Of a DNA stretch of 64,000 nt, positions 11,901 to 22,700 are shown piece after piece (position 1 is the first letter of the stretch; each line of letters opens with the position of its first letter). The stretch is from NCBI GenBank assembly GCA_022393335.1, contig JAJEKB010021807.1:11477-75476 (forward strand). The letters are read 5' to 3'. Both the position numbers and the translations under genes were made by a program. This DNA comes from Macrotrachela quadricornifera. Lineage: Eukaryota; Rotifera; Eurotatoria; Philodinida; Philodinidae. The notes under the pieces were generated by a model. That model worked only from the letters and a program-made list of their open reading frames with translations, searched no databases and had not been told where the DNA came from.

Positions 11901-13780
11901 GCAAAAATAATGGCACCTGCCATCAAGCAGAGAAGAATCGATTGCTCTGCATCTGCCCACGCCCTTGGAAAGGCAAATTTTGCGAGACTAGAATGAATCG
12001 GAGTCGTTGCGCATCAAACTCATTGGCAAGAACAGAAGCGATCTGTGTTTGTCCACATGGCTACATGCAACCACACTGTTTCCTCGAGAATCACAAATGT
12101 CAACGAACCAAATGCCGATCGAATGAAACTTGTGTGCCGCGTTCTGATCTTCCCATTTACAGACACACATGTATCTGTAATGCATCTGATTGTAAATTTG
12201 ATCGGCCTGTCATCGTCTTCAATCGTCAGGAGTCAAACCAGTCGCCATTTCTGGTGCAACTGCTTCAACTCGACGGCAATTATCCCATTGTTCGTCATCA
12301 AATTCTTATTCAACCGTACACTTCATTTCCATTGATCAAAACTATCAAAACGCGTGACAGACGCGTTGTTATTGGATCTCTTCCAGAAATCGGTTTACTG
12401 TTCTCGTTCCAATATCATACCAGTTCAGTAGAGACCACATTACATCTACTGTTCATCAACTGCACCAATACCATACGAAACTTCACTGTCGATCTGGATC
12501 TACAATTGCAACAATGTCATGCGCTTCCTGAAAATAAACGACATTCTGTCTCATTGTTTCCGTTATTCTGTCGCGACTTATCTCATGGCACATGCTTTCT
12601 ATCCGATGGTTATCTGTGCTACTGTGATTATTCAGGTAACAATCAGAGCAACTGCTTATCCTACCAACAAAAATACACAATTTGCAACTATTGTCAGGGT
12701 CAAGGACACTGCGTTCAGGGTGATCTAACAAACAAAACCGACTTTGTCTGTGTATGTCCGAAATGTGTCACAGGAATCATATGCCAATTTTCACCGAGTC
12801 GTTTCTCTATCTCACTGGAATTTCTCATTGAGAAAGCCGCATGGGGTCGCGGACATTTTATCATACCCATGTTTCTGTTCGTCATTAGTACGATCATCAA
12901 CTCTCTCTCTATCGTCACGTTCACACAACAAAAACTACGCAAGAATGGAGTGGCTCTTCATATTCTGACTATTTCAATATGTAGTTTCTTGGTACTATTG
13001 CTGTTACTTGGACGTGTCATCTATCTCTACATTGTCCGAAGGATCATCATCCCACCTAGTATTAATACAATATTGTGTAAGAGTTTACCCATGCTCATGT
13101 CTACTTTCTACTATGTCAGTCTGTGGCTAATGGCTATAGTCACCATACAACGAGCATTGGCTGCAGTACAGTATTCGGGATGGTCTTCTCTGCAAGAATC
13201 GAAGAGGGCAATCTCATTGCTCGTACTAATTGGATTGTTTGTTTCAAGTTCGAATTACATCTTCATCAAACAATACCAACTAGTCAATCATCCTGATTAT
13301 TCATTTCCTTGGTGCATTCGTGAGATTCATCCTAAGCAACAATTGGCGACACAGTCCCTAGCCTTGCTTCATCAGGCAACGCCTTTTCTAATCAACATCG
13401 TTGCAGCATCGATTATCATTTTTGCCATCACTAGATCGAAGATGCATGTTCATGAGAGAACTGAACACAATGCTCTGATTGAGCAAGCCCTCAAGCGAAT
13501 CGATCTCCTGCTCGGTCCGTTGATTTGTTTTCTAGCACAATTACCTCAAATCGTGGTCCTTTTCCTGAACGTGTGCGATTATGATGACAGTGCCTGGTTT
13601 TCGCAAATTACTCTGTGCAGTTACTACATCTCGTTCGTACCACAAATGAGCACTTTCTTTATGTATGTTAGACCTTCGAGATCCTACTATGAGATATTTC
13701 TGAAGAATACCTCACTAGGTAAACATCTGTCGAGCATGATACAATCGGGGATCGGTTTCTTTAAGCAAGAGAGTAAATGA
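8978..13780 (+). CDS. LDLa/EGF-domain seven-helix receptor
   Basis: A single-exon ORF of 1600 residues. Residues 1-22 form a signal peptide (MKTQQFYLALIISW, then hydrophobic, ending VVQS). The ectodomain holds at least six LDL-receptor class A modules with the Cys and Asp/Glu pattern, for example CDGEFDCDDGEDEVNC near 605-620 and IHDCIDGTDESIC near 715. EGF-like modules follow at about 840-850, 965-1005 and 1240-1275 (CICPRPWKGKFC). Residues about 1290-1580 contain seven hydrophobic segments, a rhodopsin-like tail with no clear DRY (IQRALAAVQ after helix 3). No GPS cleavage motif was seen. Known: bdelloids encode many such LRP/EGF-type receptors; ligands are unknown. The start is fixed by the signal peptide. 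Base composition is less AT-rich than the flanks. The partial gene at 63359-64000 belongs to the same receptor group. Confidence 0.85.
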   Translation: MKTQQFYLALIISWTRLFVVQSNPAWMSYYKHEIHGDCFFVDLRYFCHQVKTIDSITSCKNGKSWSFEMLKRLQVTTDNLIEWSIPLNLIEQYAAYLSDDADIRLDELITCNCTQNWIGRRCDYDLTSQSTDPGTVLHAQTLLRAKTIHETLTRFVDGIKCTGAHLFLEWRHICDGITQCQNGVDELQCHILDFHQCEQDEFQCRNGMCIPIEFAFDAMPDCMDASDEQETEELKIQYYSCWKSTSFNCDNRQCRKDQFSCGNGECIPWSSVFKNNKGCNNNRDAAYVCETMDYSGELPDALYGICNETMANIPSLTNASDCLESFTHLLRMHRDSSLREFAANNIKQHCAQLITYSAKNAFFPGFHIVYNRSNIEAFFSNPSNRNRPIPRTPDLYYFSGDIDCNGVQFNVSDKLWFDPQQLISYSFFPLSHLLCQKLSNASLSIIPSSNTHRPYYPCQNTFDRVPLRRINDGYIDCLYGDDERNPHYPMTKPFRYQCQTVSSPSQYVSYSQLGNGIDDCIDGSDEIARELRWSHFKCKVNDNYECWVFRGGRSNDNRVREVRVHFHRYCDSLWDMMDGHDEHNCSKWICDVGLYKCNRTGQCINRTYFCDGEFDCDDGEDEVNCPAIKSPWNLEKICDIKTEYFCITHQYVKNQSLHRPCVRWSQVGDNHVDCIGARDERNVLSCPVDHRMIGDRFLCDNRTKCIDHQAICNKIHDCIDGTDESICYWNMGRCLPGQFPCADGKGCKSRRCQSSMTCTDKSHRFWCPTISEANVMYRSKKERSVVVDKSRCYNQIQTQVKLLKTSLVTDHQVNDRSKEPSILYMYCNKGFYLKVANSSQLLCFCPLAFYGDRCQYDSRRVTIRIRFDRWHHPDLPLILNVLFVLLLNGSQVIDHHFLTDESKEFPSKNDIYLIYPRPKPPGIYSVRMEAYHSTQLLHFWEYPISPLDFLPVFRIVKLLRFPDHSLPWLCLYNHCKNNGTCHQAEKNRLLCICPRPWKGKFCETRMNRSRCASNSLARTEAICVCPHGYMQPHCFLENHKCQRTKCRSNETCVPRSDLPIYRHTCICNASDCKFDRPVIVFNRQESNQSPFLVQLLQLDGNYPIVRHQILIQPYTSFPLIKTIKTRDRRVVIGSLPEIGLLFSFQYHTSSVETTLHLLFINCTNTIRNFTVDLDLQLQQCHALPENKRHSVSLFPLFCRDLSHGTCFLSDGYLCYCDYSGNNQSNCLSYQQKYTICNYCQGQGHCVQGDLTNKTDFVCVCPKCVTGIICQFSPSRFSISLEFLIEKAAWGRGHFIIPMFLFVISTIINSLSIVTFTQQKLRKNGVALHILTISICSFLVLLLLLGRVIYLYIVRRIIIPPSINTILCKSLPMLMSTFYYVSLWLMAIVTIQRALAAVQYSGWSSLQESKRAISLLVLIGLFVSSSNYIFIKQYQLVNHPDYSFPWCIREIHPKQQLATQSLALLHQATPFLINIVAASIIIFAITRSKMHVHERTEHNALIEQALKRIDLLLGPLICFLAQLPQIVVLFLNVCDYDDSAWFSQITLCSYYISFVPQMSTFFMYVRPSRSYYEIFLKNTSLGKHLSSMIQSGIGFFKQESK

Positions 13781-14400
13781 ATGTGAATAAGTGTATATAA
13801 GTGTTAGCGTCAAGGAAACAAATTTTATCTCTCTGCATCTTTCTTTCTTTTTCTTCTCTGTCCTTCATTGATATATATATACATGCGTATATGTGACCGG
13901 TTGGTCTTCTTCTTTTCTTCCGAAAATAAACATCGTTGCTCGTATTCAAGCTAACATTTGGTGCTATGGCAGACCTTCTTCTAGTCATTTTTTCGAAGAA
14001 GAATCAGTTTTGGAATTTTAAACTCATCCTTAACGAGAGAGAGTGTCATTAATTTCATCCTTCTTGGGAAGAAAGATTGGTAATTTAATTACAATTTACG
14101 AAATTCACCGATTAGTAGAATATATTTATCTTCTTCACACATATACACAGCAACGGCGAGCGGCGCAAGAAGCATAGCGAAGAAAAATAGTATACGTCTG
14201 TCTCCACACAAAATAACTACATATCCACCGACTAAACTGCATAATCGAAATAAAAACACGTCCGATTTACCATCCATGGAAGAAGAAAACATAACGTAAA
14301 CCGAAATGTCCTCAACGAATATGCCTTCGATGGAAATGCCCTCGACAAAAACAACCTCGATGGAAACCTGGTAATTATTTTCAAGTCAAAAAGAGGCATT
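13781..14400. other. non-coding, 3' flank of receptor
   Basis: No gene. At 14290-14375 a short block repeats a phrase like TCGATGGAAA with CCTCAACGA/CCTCGACAA three or four times, a degenerate minisatellite. Confidence 0.35.
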
Positions 14401-14401
14401 A

Positions 14402-14586
14402 AAGAAACTGACTGATTTTTCTGGAGAATCTAATAAACTTGACATTGATGAATGGTTGTAAGATTTAACAAACTTATTTTCCTTAATGAAATAAAAAGAT
14501 GAAATAAAAATGTGGGCAACAATGGGAAAATTAGTCGGACCAGCATTACGCGCTATTAAAAAATGGTATTCCACCGAATCTCAATA
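14402..14586 (+). pseudogene. LTR-retrotransposon gag remnant
   Basis: One frame reads as the start of a Ty3-type gag domain: LTDFSGES, then DIDEWL and, after in-frame stops, KMWATMGKLVGPALRAI and KWY. The FSGE...WL...GPA spacing is usual in gag proteins of rotifer and other invertebrate LTR elements. At least two stops (after DEWL and after LMK) break it, and no protease, polymerase or LTR is visible nearby. An old fragment. Confidence 0.45.
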
Positions 14587-14976
14587 GTTCAGCATTTTTT
14601 ACTGAATCATTTTAAGTTCAGTAGATGCCATAAGGTTTCGAAAATTTTCAACAAAACCTCATGAAAGTTCTGTAAAATGATAGATGGTTTCGTGCAACAT
14701 GCATTGAGCCTTGAAGAGTTTCGTACTACATCAACAGAATCAATCTTGAGACTGAGTTTTAAACAAAAAATGACCACGACCGATTTCGGCTTAATTTCAA
14801 AGCCTCGTCAGGTGGTTTGAGGGTGAGCGTTGGGGGGGGGGGGGGAAGAACATATACAAGATAGGAATAAAAGCAATGATTTAAAAAGAAGTGAATTTGA
14901 AGGTAATCTCTAAATTAAACATGTTACATTGTGTGGATGTTGATCGAAGGATCACAATTTATGTTTGAGAAGCATG
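14587..14976. other. non-coding stretch with poly-G
   Basis: Contains a G14 run near 14836. No ORF or repeat family recognised. Confidence 0.35.
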
Positions 14977-15675
14977 TATCTGTCGTATCGAAGTTACCGC
15001 TTCAATAGAAATGTACTCGTCGAAGTTATTTCTATCAGAGTAGCGGTTTTTCTCCTATAACTGTGAGTCACGGATAGTATACAAAGGATCACAAAAGGCA
15101 CTAGATTATTCATTTAAAATCAAATACACAATCTTTAACACTGTAATCGAAGAAATAAAATTTTCGTTCGCTATTCCATCATATATATGATCATCTGGCA
15201 TTTTTCTTTTTTTCTTTCGTTCTCCTATTAACTTATATATGTTTGGATTTTTTTCCTTTTCTGTGAATCACATATGCTTGGATTTTTCTTTTCTCATGCA
15301 TAACAAATAGGTACAGCAAATAGTATTCTATTTGGTTATTATTCCTATAATCAAGTTTTCAAAACGCCAGGTTCCGCAACATTATTTATGCAAAATGCTT
15401 CCAATGAAGCATCAAAATCATTGAGAAATTGTTAAACTTGAAACTATCACTGGTTGTGAAAGAATGTTGAAATTTGATTGTAAAAGTGGATGTAAAACAA
15501 ACAAAAGTCTTATGCAACTCACGCTGTCATCATTCAGGAACGTGTGATAATAAATAATAAATAATTCGAATATAGGTGAATCTGTTTTTTCAATCTTTGA
15601 GATAACTTCAACAAGTACCTTTCCATCGAAGCGGTAACTTCAATAAAAGTACTAATTTCGATACGACACATCCAT
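14977..15675. mobile_element. inverted-repeat element, TGTCGTATCGAA ends
   Basis: The left end (TGTCGTATCGAAGTTACCGC) and the right end in reverse complement (TGTCGTATCGAAATTAGTAC) match, and GAAGTTACCGCTTC recurs inside both arms. The 700 bp interior carries no ORF. A clean target duplication was not found, so the boundary is approximate and the class open. Confidence 0.45.
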
Positions 15676-15966
15676 GGTGAACCACATTATGAACTGAATT
15701 TAAAATGATTCTCATGTTACATATGAGACATGCTTGAATCATCGTTCTTATTATGTTTTCACTCTAATAACAAGTTTACTGCAGAGTACTTCAAAATCTT
15801 ACCCGTTTCTATAATACATTAATCATATATATAGAGGGAGAGAGACATCTGTTATCTTATATTTTAAATGTGCAAAGATTTTTTCTGAAATAATACGATG
15901 AGTAGAATTCAATCGAATTTGCACATTTTCATCAAAGTATTTAGTAAATAAGTACTTTGATAGTTG
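15676..15966. other. non-coding stretch
   Basis: AT-rich sequence with no recognised feature. Confidence 0.3.
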
Positions 15967-16145
15967 TTTTGCCTGCCGGTCACAGTCTGTGATTCCACTT
16001 TTGCCTGTCAGTCACGGAGTGCGACACTACCCTGGCCTGTTAGTCACGACCCATGACGTTATTTTGGCCTATCGGTCACGGTCCATAATGAGTTGTACTC
16101 AATGACCTTTTGACCCATGTCTGTCATGGTCTGCGATGTCTGCGG
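15967..16145. repeat. degenerate ~32 bp tandem repeat
   Basis: Five consecutive copies of a unit of roughly 32 bases with the core GCCTGTCGGTCACGGTC followed by TGTGATG or ATGACG and a T-rich tail. Copies differ by several bases and the last two are longer. Markedly GC-richer than the flanks. Confidence 0.65.
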
Positions 16146-17237
16146 GAAGAGATCTAAATTTCTACCCCTAAACACTTCAATACACTTTCAGATCGTGTTT
16201 CAAAAAAGGGTCAGCGAATCCCGAGGATAAACGTTGATGACTTTGTAATTAATTAAGAATATTATTTTTCCAAATTCTCATCAAATTTATCTTTATATTG
16301 ATGAGGTATAAATTTTACAAAATAGAAAAACGAAATTCCGTGGCAGTGGCCTAAATCATTAGGTTTGAATTATTTTGAATAAAATGTCTACATGTCCTTT
16401 AGAAAATAAGTTTTTATTTTCTTCATTTAATCTTTCTGTACTATTTGTACTTATTCTATCAAAGCAATACTTTAATTTTCATTTTAACTTATAGTCAGTT
16501 GCTAGATTTGATAATTGTAACAATAGATATTATAGAGATTTTGCTGTTGATCATAAGATAACTATTTTTCCGATTGTTTTTCTCCATTTTTAGTAACGGA
16601 CTACTGATCTCTTATAATTTTCTCCAACACATAAATATGAATACATAATTTTAAGCATCAAACAATGATTTAAAGTAAAGGCAAAAATAAAACAAGCTAG
16701 ACAATTATGTGTGTTCTGTATTCGAATGGTACAATTAGAAGAAAAATTTTGAGTCATACTCAGAAAAAAAATTAAGAAAGGGCGTATCGTATGAATATAC
16801 ACGTTTAATTATTTCGTGCATCGAGCAAAGACTCGAAGGAAAAGAAAAAATTGTATAGTGTAGGCTAATAAAAAATTATTCATCCATGTCCGCCTTACTA
16901 TACTATGTATGAAATTGCATCGTTAATTAATTCACATAAAAAATATTTGATTGAAAAAAACAACTAGTTTCGTTGAGTATAAATATGCAAGACAAATTGC
17001 TTTCAAGATACACAAAAATAATAACTTCAATATACTTCAACATTAGTTTCTATCGTAAGTATGCTTATTTATCTATCTGTTGATTTTTCTACGTAATGTG
17101 ACACTTCAGATGGAAGTATTAACTTCAGAATTCGAACTTAATATTCGTATGACGTTGTGGAGTATGCTTCAACGTGTAATATATATATATATATATATTA
17201 TTGTTCAAAAGCCTGTTTCTCTATACCGCCTAAATGT
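16146..17237. other. non-coding stretch
   Basis: No gene found on either strand; the longest ORFs are under 75 codons and featureless. An (AT)n run lies at about 17178-17200. Confidence 0.4.
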
Positions 17238-17322
17238 ATACACCAGTAGCATACGCAGAAATTTTTGAAGGGACAGGTCCAAATCCCCTCGGTCGGTTCC
17301 CTGCATACGCCACTGGTATACA
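17238..17322. mobile_element. very short TIR element
   Basis: About 85 bp bounded by CACCAGTAGCATACGCAG and the inverted CTGCATACGCCACTGG. The ends resemble those of mariner-type MITEs with a TA target (GTATAC at both edges). Too short to code. Confidence 0.5.
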
Positions 17323-18434
17323 CTACTTCTTAATTGTAGTTTTCACTGTTAGAAGATATTTATCTGGTTGTGAAGCTCCAATCTCCACTATTAAATGTTG
17401 TTTAAACTATTCTGTATGAGATTTGTGTGGAAAACAGAAGCAACTTTCTTCTTTTTATCGACGCATAGTTATTCACTCAACTGAAGGGAGGGTCATACAA
17501 AAAAAAAATGTTTGCTTGTCACAGGAGCAAAAAAAACACGGTCTCACAGTTGCTTTTAGTACGTTAGAGCCAACGCGTTACTCGCATTGTACACTTCGAA
17601 CGATAGAAGATTTGGCAGGCCCGTTCGATAAGATTTAAAAGTCCAAGGTAATTCTCTTCATTGTGTTGTAACAAAGAATCCTGACAACCTTCACGGATAC
17701 TTTTGTTGACTTAGCTGTTACTAATATAACGATTGAAACTATAAATACCGAAGGTTTCAAAGAGGAAATATTTTCGTTTCCACCCTTAACTCTTGCTGTT
17801 GGTTTATTTAGTGCATGTAATTGACGTTTATATCTGTTTACTAACCTGATATTTCCAAAAAATATTTTCAGCAAGAACATAGGGGAGTAGATTGAGCTCG
17901 ATCTACACAGTTGATGAAGATATCAAAAAGTTTCTTTAGAGAACTAGTGAGTTCGGCTATTGTAAAAAATACTTGTAAATGGAAGAATTGTAGAATTTTT
18001 CGGACTCCTTTTAATGGAAAACGCTTTCAAACTAGAAGCTTTTGATGTAATAGTAGGAAAAGTAGTGTAGGTGACTGATACCATTCCTTAATTAATCCTG
18101 TTTAAAGACTAAAGAAATGTTTTCTTTGATATGAAGATCAAGAGCATTCTCTATTTATCGAATGTGATATTCACAGTCTCACTAGTGGAAATCACAAGGG
18201 GAAAAATGATGGCATCCAGCACCTTGTTGTAAAATAAGAGGACTTGATTCTGTTCTTTAAATTTCATTACAAGATGCTGATGTGCCAGGACTTTTCTCCT
18301 TCGGAAATCATAAAACATGGAAAATTGGAATGAATTACCTATACAATCACTTTAAATATCAACAATACATCCAGGAACGATATGGAATATGAAAAAAAAC
18401 TACATCCTATGAACAAAATAGATCTCCTTCAAAA
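17323..18434. other. non-coding stretch
   Basis: Several short ORFs (17423-17638 plus, 17635-17880 minus) but no domain, signal peptide or splice partner. Nothing supportable. Confidence 0.35.
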
Positions 18435-18438
18435 TTAA

Positions 18439-19012
18439 CCCTTTGAGTCCCGGCGACGTATATATACGTCCTAGTATTTTTTCACTGTTGATGCATACCT
18501 CACAGATTGACTAGTCCCTGGAAGATTGTTCCCTCTTAGGTCATTATCATTTTGGGATATTCCAGAATGGGAATGTTCCTTCTCTTTATCAATTTCTATA
18601 GTACTATGACCCTTAAGGTCCTGGCGGTCATAGATTATTCCATTTCTCAACTTCTGCATATCTTTTCTTACGTTCTTTGTGCCATATAGATCCCTTTCCT
18701 TTCTTCTACCTCCGCACATGGCGTCATGTTTTTTCTTTACTTATTTCACAAACATTGCAATCAAAACATTTTCTAAGAAAATAGGCGATTTGCACATCCC
18801 ATAATGTCCAAAGTGATATATAGTATATATATGTTGACTGCAATGTGTCTCTATGTATTGTTGATTGCCTTAAAAACTGCCATACAGAAATGGATTACTA
18901 GTGCTTATTCGACGCAGAAATGCAATTTCTTTCAAAAAAATAATAAAGGACCATATTTAAACATTACTTATAAAAATGTGGATTTTCGCAAAAAAAGCCG
19001 GGACCCAAAGGA
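18439..19012. mobile_element. TTAA-flanked piggyBac-like MITE
   Basis: A 574 bp element between TTAA at 18435-18438 and 19013-19016. The left end is CCCTTTGAGTCCCGGC; the right end in reverse complement is TCCTTTGGGTCCCGGC, about 14 of 16 identical. The interior has an 82-codon minus-strand ORF (18471-18719) without transposase motifs. TTAA target and CCCTTTG ends are standard for piggyBac, so this is probably a non-autonomous copy. Confidence 0.75.
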
Positions 19013-19016
19013 TTAA

Positions 19017-19717
19017 TCTTTAGGGAAAAACAGTGGACTTGGAGAAAACGGATGTGTTTTTGAATTGGAGCTGTACAGGAATCGACATACTTTAATTCAA
19101 ACTTGAGATGAAAATTATCCATTCTTAGGAAGAACATCTATAGCTTCAGAACAAATTTTCTTCTTAAGTATATATATATACAATGATAGATTTTGCTTCA
19201 ATGAGAAAAGAGTCAACGAATTTTTCGGTTCGCGCTACTTGTTTATTCATCCTTGAAAAATCACTAAAAGTGATACACTTTTAGAACGAACTCCGACCTA
19301 AATCATAACTTTTTGCTGGATACTATTCTTAACATTGGCAGCCGAGCGATCAATCATCTATATTCCATCATTTTGAGAGTTATAGATTTCATCAAAGTCA
19401 AACATCTTCTCATAGGAGAACAATGTTTTCACCGTGTTATCTTTTCTTTATGTTCATCGGTGAGCATAGGTTCGTTTTGAATTTTGTAACCTCACAATTC
19501 TAGATAATTTCTGAGTATTCTTTGGACACTGATACAACAAATACTCAATTCGTAAACTTTTTTTAGGATTCAAATCAGAAGGAAATACTCTATTTTCTAG
19601 AGAATCGAAAGACAATTCTTTTAAATATTAATAAAATATAATTATGTGTACTACAAAACAACTGATCATTGTAGTTATTTTCATTCTAGAAACTAGTCCA
19701 AAAGACTAATAATCATC
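19017..19717. promoter_or_regulatory. 5' flank of the ART-TIR gene
   Basis: About 700 bases without a gene, directly upstream of the ATG at 19718. No conserved promoter motif could be picked out; the interval must hold the 5' UTR and promoter of the downstream gene. Confidence 0.3.
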
Positions 19718-22700
19718 ATGGCAAATTATGGATATTCAACACCAAATGATTGGTCACAAAATGTTGTACAGTATTGGCAACCAAATTGGAACACACCATA
19801 TAGGCCCGAACCAATGCAAATGCGTTATCATTCTAGCAGAGGAAATTTGACCGTGGATGAAACATACAACAGAAATCAGTCACAAGTTGTGCCGATCAAT
19901 AATAATACTATTTATCATACTAATTACCAATTACCTAACATTAATCATCATACAGGAGACACAAGAGCAATGAAGCATAAGAGCAAAGAAGAACATTTAC
20001 GAGAGGAACGTTTTATGGGCATTCCCATTAGTTCAAAATCTTCATCCAGTGGTCATTTTGGCTCTGCAACTCCGTTCTTTATGGAAATAAAAAAATATCT
20101 TAATCTTGAACCAGATGGTTTACCTTCAAAAACTCCAGCAATCCTACCAACACTTGTTGAGAAAACAGCCCAAGGTATTATTGAAGAAGGAAAACAATTA
20201 GGAAAAGAACGAAGAGCTGAAAAAATAGCATCAATACTCAGAAAAAAGAAGAACGGAAAAATAGAAGAAATATGGAAAGAATGTGTTTATTTGTATACAT
20301 CGAATAATTTCTTATACAAATCATTGAATTCAACTATGAAATTAATAACAGACAAAGAACAAGAAAAAATCTGGAAAAGCAAAGTACCTACAATAGGTCC
20401 ATTTTGTTTATTATTATCAGATAATCCATTTAAGAAAGAAATAAATAAGAATAAAACAATTTACCGAAGTGCTAATATGGAAACTGCACAAATTACTCAA
20501 TATGAAGAAATGGCTAAAGATAATAATTCCTATCAATCATTTCAAGTATATACTTCTGGTACACGTAATCGTCAAAAAGCAAAAAAATTAGGAAACACTC
20601 TATTCATAATGGAAGTACTCAATAGTTTTACTATAGATTTAAGTTCATATTCAAAATATCCAGAAGAAGAAGAAGAACTCATCTTACCTGGAGCTTGTTT
20701 TCAAGTTAAAAGTCTTACATTTGATCAGAAGAAAAATAGACATCTAATCAATTTGGAATTACGACAAAAAATTCCTAGTAAGTAGATAAAATCTTTGATC
20801 TTCCATCGAATATTCCCTTCAACTTTATGATTGATGAAAACATTTTCTATTGAAAGGCATTGTACCTTTCTAATGACTTTACAGTAGATAATATGAGTTT
20901 GAAAAGAAATCTTACTGAATAAAATCGTCTATGTTTTAGTTTTATCGAAAGTAGCAATACCAGTAGTAGCACCGGCAACCGTTGCAAAGAAGCATATATT
21001 CTTTGCCTATGCAGAAGATGATGAATCTGATGCATCAGCAGTTGAAAAATTAAAAAATTCTTTCATTCAACGACGATTCAGAATTTATCATCCAAGAAAA
21101 AATGAAGATATTAATACACAAATTGCAAATGGGATTGAAAAAGCTAGTGCAGTTTTAGCTTTTCCATCACTCGCGTTCGAAGAATCAAAATCTGGATTAA
21201 AACTATTGAATTATGCTGATCAAACTAAAACACCTATTTTAAATGTTAAAATTTATGAAGATTTTCAACCAATGAGTTGGTTAGGTGCTATTCTAGCTCC
21301 TGCAAAGAGTTGCTCGTCTAATTTTGATGAAGTTATACAAACTCTGACTTCAATGGGGATCAAAACTAGTGATCTTGTTCTTGAAAAAGGTGAAAAAAAT
21401 GAAGCACAACCAATAGAAGAATATCTATTTCAGGGTGGAATCCAATCGAAGAATCTAAAGGCTAGTTACTATCAATCTGGCAAAGAACATTCAATGAAAT
21501 TTCAGGTATAACTGATAAAAATCTGAATATTTAATTTAAAATCTTTTTCTTAAGTTTTTGGGTTTAAAAAATGGAAAAGTATTTGGTCAAGGTGATGATA
21601 AAAATGGAATTTTTACTCTTGCTGGTGAATACAAAATTGAAGATGATCGTCATGGTATTATTCAAATGCAAAAACAATATGTTGGAAAAGAACCTGTTAA
21701 ATATCAAGGAAAAATATCTTTTCAAGAATTAAATTGTATAATAGAAGGACGATGGAATGCAGGTAATCTGTCTGATAAATTTTTCATGCATTTAATTCTT
21801 CCACGACCATATACTAAACATATGGAAACAATACCACCACTGCAAATATCCCGAAAACAAGGAACTAAAGTTATGATATCTTATTGTCCATGTCAATATG
21901 ATTTAGCTCAAAAGATAACTAAAGGATTGATTGATAAGGGTATTCAAGCTCTTTGTCCAACAATGCAAATTCATGAAATGATAAAAACAGCAACTCAAAA
22001 AGCGAGAGTCGTCGTACCATTAATGAGTAAAGCATATGAATCATCGAATACATCCAAGTATGTTCTATCATATGTTGATGAAGCTGGTATTCCAATTGTT
22101 CCTGTTAAAGCACAAGATCCTTATACACAAAGTGGTTGGCTTGGTGTTATTTGTGCTGGGGCATTATGGGTACAAATGACAGATCCAAAAGAATTTGAAA
22201 AGAAACTTGATGAACTTATAGCACAATTACAACCATATATCACAGGATGTGAAGATCAAGAGGAACAAGATATTGTTCTTGTTGATGAAGAGTCTGTCGA
22301 AGGTTATTATATGGAGAAGGGAGAAGAAATTTATTTTGAATTTGATATGTTTTCGTTAATAAATGGATATATTGCCGGTGAAGGAGAAGATGATTATGGG
22401 AACTTTGTTATTAGTGGAGAATATGATTGCTTACCGGATACAGAAGATTTAAAATTTCAATTTAAAAAACATTATATCGAAAAAGGAAAAGATGATGTCT
22501 ACTATTCGGGAAATATAACTGAAGAAGATTCTCTATTACACTTTGATGGAAAATGGTCTCAAAAAAATTTATCGGATATCTTCCATTTCGAAGCACCTAT
22601 TTTTCAACCATCGGAAGCTGAACGTTCTCACGTTATGTTAAGCTATCAATGGAATAATCAAAAATTGGTTAAAAAAATAGCAGATAGACTCAAACAGAAG

